12,337 nt of DNA, taken from the NCBI GenBank assembly GCA_013817115.1, contig JACDDG010000029.1, forward strand, positions 1 to 12,337. Direction: 5' to 3'. Below, piece after piece: positions 5,806 to 12,337 of the stretch. The notes beneath the pieces are model-generated. The model ran no database searches. It was not told the DNA's origin and saw nothing but the letters and a program-made list of their open reading frames with translations. The stretch comes from Parachlamydiaceae bacterium. GTDB lineage: Bacteria; Chlamydiota; Chlamydiia; Chlamydiales; Parachlamydiaceae. Every line of letters begins with the position of its first letter. The stretch's first letter is position 1. The position numbers were made by a program, and so were the translations under genes.

Positions 5806-7392
5806 ATGTCTACTATACCTGATTATCATCAACATGAAGAATTTCAAAATCGTTTGCGCAAAAGCAAAGAACTTCGTGCTCTTGGCATTAACCCCTACCC
5901 TCACTCCTATGCACCTTCCCACAGTGCAAGCGAGCTCAATCAGTGCTATAGCGATGCTTCGATTGGTCACAGTGAAGAAGCCGCTTTAGGACAAACTCCG
6001 TTGGTTAAAGTTGCAGGTCGCTTAACCCTTTTCCGTTCGATGGGGAAAAATGCGTTTGCTCAGCTTAAAGAAGGCACTGAAACCATTCAAGTCATGTTCA
6101 ACCGAGACTTGACAGCATTTGATGGATACTCACCTGATTTTCACCAAGGAGATGAGGCTACTACTCCACTAAAACTAATCGAGAAAAAAATTGACCTGGG
6201 TGATATCCTCGGGGTCGAAGGGCATCTATTCCGCACTAATAAAGGTGAGCTGACAATTTACGTCAAAAAAGTTGAGCTCTTGTGCAAAACACTACTTCCT
6301 CTGGCAGATAAGCATGCAGGCCTTTCCGATAAAGAAACCCGCTATCGCAAGCGTTGGCTCGATCTTATTTCAAATGACGACGTTGCAAAAACATTTAAAT
6401 TACGCAGCCAAATTATTAAACTTGTTCGCGATTTCCTCCACAGTCACGAGTTTACTGAAGTGGAAACCCCAGTTCTTCAAAGTATTTACGGTGGTGCAGA
6501 AGCTAGACCATTCGTTACGAAACTAAACGCTTTGGATCAAGAGATGTTCCTCCGAATATCTCTAGAAATCCCACTTAAAAAACTGATTATCGGAGGCATG
6601 AATCGCGTGTTTGAAATCGGTCGAGTCTTCCGAAACGAAGGTATTGATCGAACTCATAATCCCGAATTTACAATGATGGAAGCCTACGCGACCTATTGGG
6701 ATTACAATGACATGATGCGTCTTACAGAAAATCTTTTTGAACATTGCGCATTGGCTATTCATGGAACTACAATAGTTTCAGCAAAAAATCCGTCGAATGA
6801 CGAGATTGTCGAGATAAATCTTAAGGCTCCATGGAAGCGCATGAATATGAAAGAATGCCTTTCTACTTATGCAAAAATTGAAGTTGATGACATGACAGAT
6901 GAAAAAATGTCACAACTTTTGTTGGCTAGTGGTCACATTGATCCTAAAAAGTTGAATGGGCTATCGAGAGGATTGCTTGTTGCAGCCCTCTTTGAAGTTT
7001 TTGCTGAACCGCATCTTATTCAGCCTCACCACGTAATCGACCACCCCCATGAAACAACGGTACTATGTAAAGAACATCGCAACCCTGAAAAGAAGGCAGA
7101 GGGGCTTATTGAGCGCTTCGAAAGCTTCATCATGGGCCAAGAGGTGTGTAATGCCTACACTGAATTGAATGATCCGGAGCTGCAACGCTCTCTTCTTACA
7201 AAACAAGCATCTCGTAGAGATGCCGGAGATGAAGAAGCTAGTCCATTTGATGAAGAGTTTATTGAAGCGATGTGCCAAGGAATGCCACCAACTGGTGGCT
7301 TGGGAATCGGTATGGATCGAATGGTCATGATTTTGCTCAATGCTTATTCAATTAGAGATGTTTTATTCTTTCCTTGGATGAAGACACACTAA
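5806..7392 (+). CDS. lysS: Lysyl-tRNA synthetase, class II
   Basis: LysRS charges tRNA-Lys with lysine. The 528-aa protein has the bacterial class II layout. The N-terminal OB-fold anticodon-binding domain includes VKVAGRLTLFRSMGKNAFAQL (about residues 67-87). The catalytic core contains motif 2 at residues 267-289 (RVFEIGRVFRNEGIDRTHNP then EFT) and motif 3 at about 498-507 (GLGIGMDRMV), with the conserved arginines present. The length is close to chlamydial LysRS, about 20 residues longer than E. coli LysS. ATG 5806 is preceded only by a weak TGGGT, so translation initiation may be modest. The gene stands alone, with repeats upstream and a decayed stretch downstream. The insertion around residues 325-420, between motifs 2 and 3, follows the ordinary LysRS pattern. 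Confidence 0.97.
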   Translation: MSTIPDYHQHEEFQNRLRKSKELRALGINPYPHSYAPSHSASELNQCYSDASIGHSEEAALGQTPLVKVAGRLTLFRSMGKNAFAQLKEGTETIQVMFNRDLTAFDGYSPDFHQGDEATTPLKLIEKKIDLGDILGVEGHLFRTNKGELTIYVKKVELLCKTLLPLADKHAGLSDKETRYRKRWLDLISNDDVAKTFKLRSQIIKLVRDFLHSHEFTEVETPVLQSIYGGAEARPFVTKLNALDQEMFLRISLEIPLKKLIIGGMNRVFEIGRVFRNEGIDRTHNPEFTMMEAYATYWDYNDMMRLTENLFEHCALAIHGTTIVSAKNPSNDEIVEINLKAPWKRMNMKECLSTYAKIEVDDMTDEKMSQLLLASGHIDPKKLNGLSRGLLVAALFEVFAEPHLIQPHHVIDHPHETTVLCKEHRNPEKKAEGLIERFESFIMGQEVCNAYTELNDPELQRSLLTKQASRRDAGDEEASPFDEEFIEAMCQGMPPTGGLGIGMDRMVMILLNAYSIRDVLFFPWMKTH

Positions 7393-7432
7393 TTCGAGCA
7401 AATTATGAAATTGATCCATGTAGCATTTATAA

Positions 7433-7762
7433 TTCGTCCTCGTACAGGAAAAAACACGTTGTATTAGCGCAAAGTGGCGGAGCAATTGTACGCATTGGTT
7501 TGAAGAATCAAGCGATCAGATCGGAAAAGAAATCGAAATGGAAAACTGAGTGCTCAAACGATTGAGGAAGCGATGCGCTTAGCGCATCGCAATCTCAAAG
7601 AATTCTCATTTAACACGCTCAATTGTGGATTTTGTTAAACACTTCCGGAGCGTGATGGGCATGGTATCAACGCTCCATTTTGGCAAATGGCCGCAGTGCT
7701 CCGGAGGAGTTTATTTTGATGAAGAACTTGGGCACAACTGTTTTGTGCAAAATATTTCTTAA
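7433..7762 (+). pseudogene. Decayed remnant of unrecognised protein gene
   Basis: Protein-like sequence can be followed through three frames. 7433-7546 reads ...KWRSNCTHWFEESSD, QIGKEIEMEN to a TGA. The frame then shifts to SAQTIEEAMRLAHRNLKEF, SFNTLNCGFC at about 7549-7635, meets a TAA at 7636-7638, and continues as TLPERDGHGINAPFWQM. Near 7700 it shifts again to SGGVYFDEELGHNCFVQNIS, ending at TAA 7760-7762. Joined, this would be a C-terminal fragment of about 105 residues with a CGFC pair and a GHNC motif. I do not recognise the family. At least two frameshifts and one stop argue against function. A perfect hairpin (GCGATGCGC-TTA-GCGCATCGC, 7570-7590) lies inside it. This fills most of the lysS-pknD gap; 7763-7817 is A-rich with nothing clear. 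Confidence 0.5.
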
Positions 7763-7817
7763 GGCTCTAAAAATGTGGCGACAAAATTTAACTCTTTAAA
7801 GAACAAAAAAAATTTAA

Positions 7818-10800
7818 TTGAGCGACGGGCGTTTGACAGATATCACCCCCATTTCTAAAGGAGCTTGTCCAACATGTGGGCGCCCTTTAGAAAACAAAAC
7901 ACATTCCGACCACTCACCGGGTGCATCAACCTCCGGCATTGGAACCGCTGTGACTTTAGTCGCCGGACACCTGCCTCAAGACGATCAAGTTCAATTTGCG
8001 ATTGGACTCTACAAAATCCTGCACAAAATTGGTCAGGGGGGAATGGGAGAAGTTTTCCTAGCCTACGACACCACATGCGGCAGACGCATAGCGCTTAAGC
8101 GAATTCGTAGCGACCTTCTTTCTCATCAGCAAATGCATCGCCGATTTTTAAAAGAAGCTCGCATCACGAGCCAATTGACTCATCCTGCGATTATTCCAAT
8201 CTATAGCATTCACGATGAAGAGAATCTCGTTTACTACACAATGCCCTATGTAGAGGGAAAAACTTTAAAGCAGATTTTACGCAGCGCTCGAACTTTTGAA
8301 AAAGAAGGCATCAAACCGGAAAATCATGAAGGCTCAATAACATCTCTTATTCGTATCTTTTTAAGTGTGTGCCAGGCCGTGGGATACGCGCATTCTAAAG
8401 GCGTTTTGCATCGAGATTTAAAGCCGGAAAATGTCATCGTTGGAAAATATGGAGAAGTTCTCATCTTGGATTGGGGCTTAGCTAAACTTATCCACAAAGA
8501 TGGGCACCAAGAGAAAAAGAAGGAAGATTCAGAAAATGAGTTTTTAAGCGAACCAAAAGGGCATCATCCTTTTCATGCTTTGACCAATCTCGGGAAAGTT
8601 GTTGGAACTGTCCCCTACATGGCACCTGAGCGTGCCATGGGCGGTATTGCTACAACTCTAACTGATATTTATTCCCTTGGAATTATCCTGTATCAAATTC
8701 TAACATTACGTTATCCATTTTTTCGCAAAAATTTGAAGGAATTTCGCCAAACAATGCATAACGAGGTCTTATTAGACCCCTCAACGGTTGCACCACATCG
8801 TGATGTCCCGCGAGTTCTGGCTCAGATGGCTATGAAATGTCTCACAGTGGATACCACTCAACGCTATCAACATGTCGACCAATTTCTTCATGACCTCGAA
8901 AGCTACATAGAAGGCCGGGCTGAATGGTTTATGGCTGCTGAACTTGCTATCGACCGCAAAACCGACTGGGAATTTCAAGAAAATGTATTAATTGCCGAAC
9001 ATATGGCTATTACTAGAAGTATGGATGTTTCTGATTGGGTCAGCTTGATGATCTCTAAAGCTTCATTCGATGAACCAATTAAAATTGAAGTGGACATAAA
9101 GCTCGGGGAAAACGGTCATGGACTTGGCTTTTTGTTAAGCGTTCCTGAATCTGCTGAAAGGGTTCAAATCAATGATGGATACACTTTATGGCTTAGCTCG
9201 GATCTACATAATACCACAAAACTACTGCGCTCTACAGTCGAAGTATTTCACTCCTCCGATGTCATTTTAAAACGAAATGAATGGTACCACGTAAAAATCG
9301 AAAAGATTGACCGTCACATTCATCTGTATTTAAATGGTCAACTTCAATTCTCATATCTCGGCTTACTTCCAGTCGTCGGCACTCATATCGGATTGTTATC
9401 CCGAGATGCCGATTTTAAATTGACACCCCTAAAGGTTTTCGTAGGGGGACAAAATATTATGGTTAAATGCCTAGCTGTGCCCGATGCATTTCTTGCGCAT
9501 AAAGATTACGTTACTGCACTAAGCGAATATCGTCGAATTGGTTCTTCCTTTCCAGGTAGAGCTGAAGGGCGTGAAGCGATGTTTCGGGCAGGGATTACAT
9601 TGCTTGAACAGGCGAAAACTGCTGGTAAAGAAGATCAAGAGATTCTTTTTGAACACGCGTTTGAAGAATTTCAAAAGCTTCATGGAACACCTGGAGCTCC
9701 TTTTGAATATTTAGGTAAGGCATTGATTTATCAGTCGTTAAACGATCCGAATGAAGAACTCAAATGCTATGAACTTGCTTTAAGACGATATCCAGGACAC
9801 CCTCTTATCGAGATGCTTAAAGAACATATTCTCTACAGGATGCACGAAAGCTCTCGCTCTGATAGAGACTTGACGTATTGTTATATTTTGCTTGTGACAC
9901 GACATCTCACAGAAAAAACGACTTCACCTCCTGTAAAAAAACTATTGAACAGTTTAGAAAGACATTGGGAATTACTTTATTTCATTGAAGATATGCCTAA
10001 GACCGCTTTAGATGGATCTTTGAGAAATTTAAATTTTTCAATTCAATTGGCTTTTTGGCTAGCGAAACCACTTACGTTACTTGAGATTGCAACATCCTTA
10101 CAAAAGATAGAAGATAATACCGACATTTGTAAAGGCAATCTTTTCTTTAGTCTAATTGAGCTAGGAGCTTTGAATGAGGCTGAAACAGTTATTGCGGATT
10201 TATATCTTGAAAGTTCAAGCGCTGACACATGCACAATTACAAGTGAAAGCATAAGTTCAAGCACAACAATGCAGGAACCTTTGCGGATTGTTTTACAAGC
10301 CAATCGTCAGGGATTGAGCTCAGTTGTTGAAAGTATTATGGGATGGGACAACAATAGCCTTAATTTTGCGCAAGAACGTGCAATTCTCTATCTTATGGAA
10401 AAAGCACTTGATGAAAATGAATTACAGAATCTGCAATTGCAATCAATTGTAGAGCGCTTTTCAGAAGTTATTTTATCCTCCTCAACGTTCCTAATACAAA
10501 TGCACTGTTATAAGATATGGGCAGCATTACAGAATAATAATTGGAATGAAGCTGGAGAAATGCTTCGAAAACACTCCCTGGAAGAGCTTACACAAGAAAT
10601 GAGCCTTTTGCACTTCCTTTACGGCTGCTGGCTTTATGTTGCTGAAGGAGCAGAAATTGCTTCTATCCATTTTTCTGGAGTGCTGGAAACAACGTACCCT
10701 CGATCATGGACCCTTTTTAGTCATTTTTATAATCGCAAGAATAGAGAAGACAAAGAATGGCATTTACAAGCATTTCAATGGGAGAAGCGACAATTCTACC

Positions 10801-10895
10801 GTCAAGCCAGCCTCTTCTATCATTGTGCGGGCAATGAAGAGGAAGCAAAGCTTTACAAAGAGCTTGTGAAGCAGGCAGCATGTTTTGAATCTTAG
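7818..10895 (+). CDS. pknD: Serine/threonine protein kinase, PknD family
   Basis: This is a Hanks-type Ser/Thr kinase with the chlamydial PknD architecture; C. pneumoniae PknD phosphorylates the type III secretion protein CdsD. Residues 1-62 are an extension with one CPTCG (Cys17, Cys20). The kinase domain shows the glycine loop IGQGGMGEVF (71-80), Lys94, Glu113, HRDLKPEN (198-205), DWG (218-220) replacing DFG, and APE (269-271). Residues about 420-545 form a beta-rich LamG-like segment, followed by the PknD signatures CLAVPDAFLA and SFPGRAEG, then a TPR-like helical half ending LFYHCAGNEEEAKLYKEL. The frame has a TAA at 7815-7817 and no ATG before codon 76, so TTG 7818 is the earliest start; TTG 7833 and GTG 7950 are alternatives. 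None has a good ribosome binding site. No obvious membrane helix was noted. At 1025 aa it is longer than the roughly 930 aa of Chlamydia PknD. Confidence 0.93.
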   Translation: MSDGRLTDITPISKGACPTCGRPLENKTHSDHSPGASTSGIGTAVTLVAGHLPQDDQVQFAIGLYKILHKIGQGGMGEVFLAYDTTCGRRIALKRIRSDLLSHQQMHRRFLKEARITSQLTHPAIIPIYSIHDEENLVYYTMPYVEGKTLKQILRSARTFEKEGIKPENHEGSITSLIRIFLSVCQAVGYAHSKGVLHRDLKPENVIVGKYGEVLILDWGLAKLIHKDGHQEKKKEDSENEFLSEPKGHHPFHALTNLGKVVGTVPYMAPERAMGGIATTLTDIYSLGIILYQILTLRYPFFRKNLKEFRQTMHNEVLLDPSTVAPHRDVPRVLAQMAMKCLTVDTTQRYQHVDQFLHDLESYIEGRAEWFMAAELAIDRKTDWEFQENVLIAEHMAITRSMDVSDWVSLMISKASFDEPIKIEVDIKLGENGHGLGFLLSVPESAERVQINDGYTLWLSSDLHNTTKLLRSTVEVFHSSDVILKRNEWYHVKIEKIDRHIHLYLNGQLQFSYLGLLPVVGTHIGLLSRDADFKLTPLKVFVGGQNIMVKCLAVPDAFLAHKDYVTALSEYRRIGSSFPGRAEGREAMFRAGITLLEQAKTAGKEDQEILFEHAFEEFQKLHGTPGAPFEYLGKALIYQSLNDPNEELKCYELALRRYPGHPLIEMLKEHILYRMHESSRSDRDLTYCYILLVTRHLTEKTTSPPVKKLLNSLERHWELLYFIEDMPKTALDGSLRNLNFSIQLAFWLAKPLTLLEIATSLQKIEDNTDICKGNLFFSLIELGALNEAETVIADLYLESSSADTCTITSESISSSTTMQEPLRIVLQANRQGLSSVVESIMGWDNNSLNFAQERAILYLMEKALDENELQNLQLQSIVERFSEVILSSSTFLIQMHCYKIWAALQNNNWNEAGEMLRKHSLEELTQEMSLLHFLYGCWLYVAEGAEIASIHFSGVLETTYPRSWTLFSHFYNRKNREDKEWHLQAFQWEKRQFYRQASLFYHCAGNEEEAKLYKELVKQAACFES

Positions 10896-10913
10896 GGAAT
10901 TAAGAGATATTTT
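10885..10913 (+). promoter_or_regulatory. Promoter-like sequence after pknD
   Basis: TTGAAT (10885-10890) overlaps the pknD stop region; TATTTT (10908-10913) follows after 17 bases. Each matches consensus at 4 of 6. Initiation would fall near 10920, exactly where the GC-rich structured segment begins. Confidence 0.25.
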
Positions 10914-10919
10914 AGCAAA

Positions 10920-11095
10920 TGTCGGTCCTCCACGGCTTTCTAGCAGTCTTCAATGGTCCCAGGCTTCACTTAGGCCTCCGGGACTGCGCTTCAATCTGAG
11001 CTGTAACGTGTCAGCCCTCCGGAACTAATCTAAGCTTTCATTAGAGCCAAGTAGGGCAGGAAGCCCATCGTCAGGCCTTACCTGAGGATGACCCA
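10920..11095 (+). ncRNA. Candidate structured RNA, GC-rich, strand uncertain
   Basis: The gap between the convergent pknD and dxr is about 54% GC by hand count over 10921-11100, well above its surroundings, yet has no reasonable open frame. Pairings seen: GGTCCTCC (10924-10931) with GGATGACC (11086-11093), 7 of 8, closing the segment; GGCTTT with AGAGCC (11043-11048); AGCAGTC (10942-10948) with GACTGC (10982-10987), or alternatively GTCCCAGGC (10956-10964) with GCCT-CC-GGGAC (10974-10984); CTAAT with ATTAG near 11025-11044; and CATC-G-TCAGG (11066-11075) with CCTGA-G-GATG (11081-11090). Some are mutually exclusive. I checked by eye for tmRNA, RNase P, SRP and 6S signatures and found none. No U-run follows on either strand. 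The plus strand is favoured only by the promoter-like sequence. Confidence 0.3.
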
Positions 11096-11100
11096 AAAAG

Positions 11101-12240
11101 TTAGAGCCTCGAAGCATCTTCTCGTGCAATCTGATCGATTGCAAGAATATCCTGCAAATTTTTTACCGGAACAACTGAATGTCGAGACATCAAATTTTCC
11201 AAATTATATGCAATGTCCTTCCACGCAATTTGCTTGTCCAAAAATCGATTTACCAAAATCTCATTTGCCGCATTCATGTAACATGGCAGACTCCCCCCAC
11301 ACCGCACAGCGTCATAAGCTAGCTTTAAACAACGAAATTTATTCAAATCCGGAAGAAGGAACTGCAACGTATTGTTTTTGACAAAATCAAAAGCTTTCAA
11401 ACTACCAATTGCCCTTTCAGGATATGTAATCGCATACTGTATCGGAATCAACATGTCTGTATCGCCCATCTGAGCCAACATAGAATTATCTATAAATTCA
11501 ACCATGCTGTGAATGATTTGCTGTGGGTGCACAATAACTTCTATCTGGTCCAAAGGTACTTCAAACAACCAATGAGCTTCAATCATCTCTAATCCCTTGT
11601 TCATCAAGGTCGAAGAATCGATTGTGACCTTTGGTCCCATGCGGTAATTAGGATGATTTAAAGCGTGATCAATTGTGACTGTTTTTAATTGCTCATCTGT
11701 AAAATTCCGAAATGGCCCTCCCGAGGCCGTAATCAACAACCGCTTAACACTTTTTGAACTTTCACCTTTAAGACATTGAAAGATTGCGGTTAACTCGCTA
11801 TCGATAGGAATTAATTCAACCCCGTGCTTACGCACTAATGACATTACGACCTCTCCACCTGAAACCAAGACTTCTTTATTGGCAAAGCCAATATTTTTTC
11901 CCGCTTCAATTGCAGCAATTGTAGGGACTAAACCAATAGCTCCGCTAATAGCGGATATTACTAGATTGGCCTTCGTGTGAATAGCAACAGCTTCCAAACC
12001 ATCAATTCCACCAACAACAGGTATATGCGGAATGCGTTGTTGCAATTTGCGAGCTTGCTCTAAGTCATAAACTGCAACAAGTTCCGGATTGAACTCACGC
12101 GCTTGCTGCTCAAGTAAATCAATGTTATGCTTTGCGGCTAAGGCTACAATGCGCACAGAATTGGGACCTAAATGCCTAGCGACGGCTAAACAGTTTTTTC
12201 CAATTGAGCCTGTACTGCCCAAAATTGCAAGATTACGCAT
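11101..12240 (-). CDS. dxr: 1-deoxy-D-xylulose 5-phosphate reductoisomerase
   Basis: DXR (IspC) converts DXP to 2-C-methyl-D-erythritol 4-phosphate with NADPH, the committed step of the MEP isoprenoid pathway and the target of fosmidomycin. The frame stays open upstream to a TTG at 12273, but ATG 12240 is the likely start: AAGGA (12247-12251 complement) lies six bases before it, and it places the Rossmann motif LGSTGSIG at residues 7-14, as in the family, giving 379 aa. Other motifs are FANKEVLVSGGE (from 119), the metal site IDSE (Asp147, Glu149), TASGGPFR, MNKGLE (Glu218, third metal ligand) and HPQQIIHSMVEF. Two residues differ from E. coli: DSEL instead of DSEH (Leu150) and HPNY instead of HPNW (Tyr199). 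The fold and ligands are otherwise intact. It converges on pknD, 205 bp apart. Confidence 0.95.
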   Translation of the reverse strand: MRNLAILGSTGSIGKNCLAVARHLGPNSVRIVALAAKHNIDLLEQQAREFNPELVAVYDLEQARKLQQRIPHIPVVGGIDGLEAVAIHTKANLVISAISGAIGLVPTIAAIEAGKNIGFANKEVLVSGGEVVMSLVRKHGVELIPIDSELTAIFQCLKGESSKSVKRLLITASGGPFRNFTDEQLKTVTIDHALNHPNYRMGPKVTIDSSTLMNKGLEMIEAHWLFEVPLDQIEVIVHPQQIIHSMVEFIDNSMLAQMGDTDMLIPIQYAITYPERAIGSLKAFDFVKNNTLQFLLPDLNKFRCLKLAYDAVRCGGSLPCYMNAANEILVNRFLDKQIAWKDIAYNLENLMSRHSVVPVKNLQDILAIDQIAREDASRL

Positions 12241-12246
12241 TTTTAA

Positions 12247-12251
12247 TCCTT
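12247..12251 (-). promoter_or_regulatory. dxr ribosome binding site
   Basis: AAGGA on the minus strand, six bases before ATG 12240. It decides the dxr start, because the upstream TTG at 12273 has no comparable site and would add 11 residues before the Rossmann motif. Confidence 0.7.
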
Positions 12252-12337
12252 GTAAATCACTTATCCTATACAAGAGAGTTCAAATTTTGGATTTTGGCTT
12301 TGAGAAAGCCCCGGGATTAAGCGATCAACAACGACCC
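12252..12337. other. Upstream of dxr, no gene seen
   Basis: The last 86 bases hold a 6-bp hairpin, GGCTTT-GAG-AAAGCC (around 12296-12310), without a U-run on either strand. No convincing dxr promoter was found; it may lie beyond the window or dxr may follow another gene. Confidence 0.4.

Noticed and set aside
7374..7565. A 63-codon plus-strand frame overlapping the lysS end.
   Set aside because: It starts inside lysS in another frame with no ribosome binding site; the protein-like signal here is in a different frame.
7570..7590. Perfect hairpin GCGATGCGC-TTA-GCGCATCGC as a terminator for lysS.
   Set aside because: No U-run follows, it is almost 180 bp after lysS, and it sits inside protein-like remnant sequence (AMRLAHR).
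7719..7799. A 26-codon frame with a strong GGAGGAG ribosome-binding-like sequence, in the same frame as pknD, as a leader peptide.
   Set aside because: The GGAGGAG is part of the decayed gene remnant (codons for Ser-Gly-Gly), so the match is probably coincidental, and the peptide has no attenuator-like composition.
7642..11012. Similar TTCCGGAG and CGCAGT..CCGGAGG blocks upstream of pknD and, inverted, downstream of it, as a flanking repeat.
   Set aside because: The blocks are short, the spacing differs (about 62 against 50 bases), and the upstream copy is explained by the coding remnant.
12241..12273. Extension of dxr to the TTG at 12273 (390 aa).
   Set aside because: ATG 12240 has AAGGA at ideal spacing and gives the family-typical start just before the Rossmann motif.
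12296..12310. GGCTTT-GAG-AAAGCC as an intrinsic terminator.
   Set aside because: Only 6 bp and no U-run on either strand.

Overview
The window looks like chromosomal DNA of an environmental (amoeba- or protist-associated) member of the Chlamydiae, probably near Parachlamydiaceae. The strongest evidence is the 1025-residue kinase at 7818-10895. It follows the chlamydial PknD layout along its whole length: kinase domain with DWG in place of DFG, a beta-rich middle domain, and a long helical C-terminal half containing the CLAVPDAFLA and SFPGR..G..A.FRAGIT blocks. The short TruB, a LysRS of chlamydial length, moderate A+T richness and a decayed ankyrin-repeat gene fit the same picture. Organism assignment is by recognition only; no search was run.

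Layout. (1) 69-1457: a 462-aa soluble, helical protein of unknown function. (2) 1458-2248: a decayed stretch with a diverged 200-bp inverted repeat, a second hairpin-forming repeat and a frameshifted ankyrin-repeat remnant. (3) 2249-5168: a putative promoter followed by a tight forward cluster, rbfA, truB, trmB and a 329-aa protein of unknown function. rbfA and truB overlap, and truB and trmB are 3 bp apart. The first three genes act on the translation machinery: 30S maturation, tRNA Psi55 and tRNA m7G46. (4) 5169-5805: a gene-poor stretch with a near-perfect 130-bp palindrome whose centre resembles a bidirectional terminator, a second imperfect palindrome, and a possible promoter plus leader hairpin for lysS. 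(5) 5806-7392: lysS. (6) 7393-7817: remnants of an unrecognised protein gene broken over several frames. (7) 7818-10895: pknD, which has no ATG near its 5' end and an apparent TTG start. (8) 10896-11100: a short but GC-rich intergenic stretch (about 54% GC by hand count) with several self-complementary segments and a promoter-like sequence at its left edge; it may encode a structured RNA. (9) 11101-12240, minus strand: dxr (ispC), facing pknD. Its true start is an internal ATG with a good ribosome binding site.

The intact genes are housekeeping or core chlamydial genes. The unusual content lies between them: three inverted-repeat structures, two pseudogene remnants and one candidate structured RNA. 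No complete transposase, CRISPR array, tRNA or rRNA gene was seen. I found no convincing new multi-gene system. The best leads are the 10.9-11.1 kb GC-rich segment, the palindromes upstream of lysS, and DXR with two atypical active-site-loop residues.
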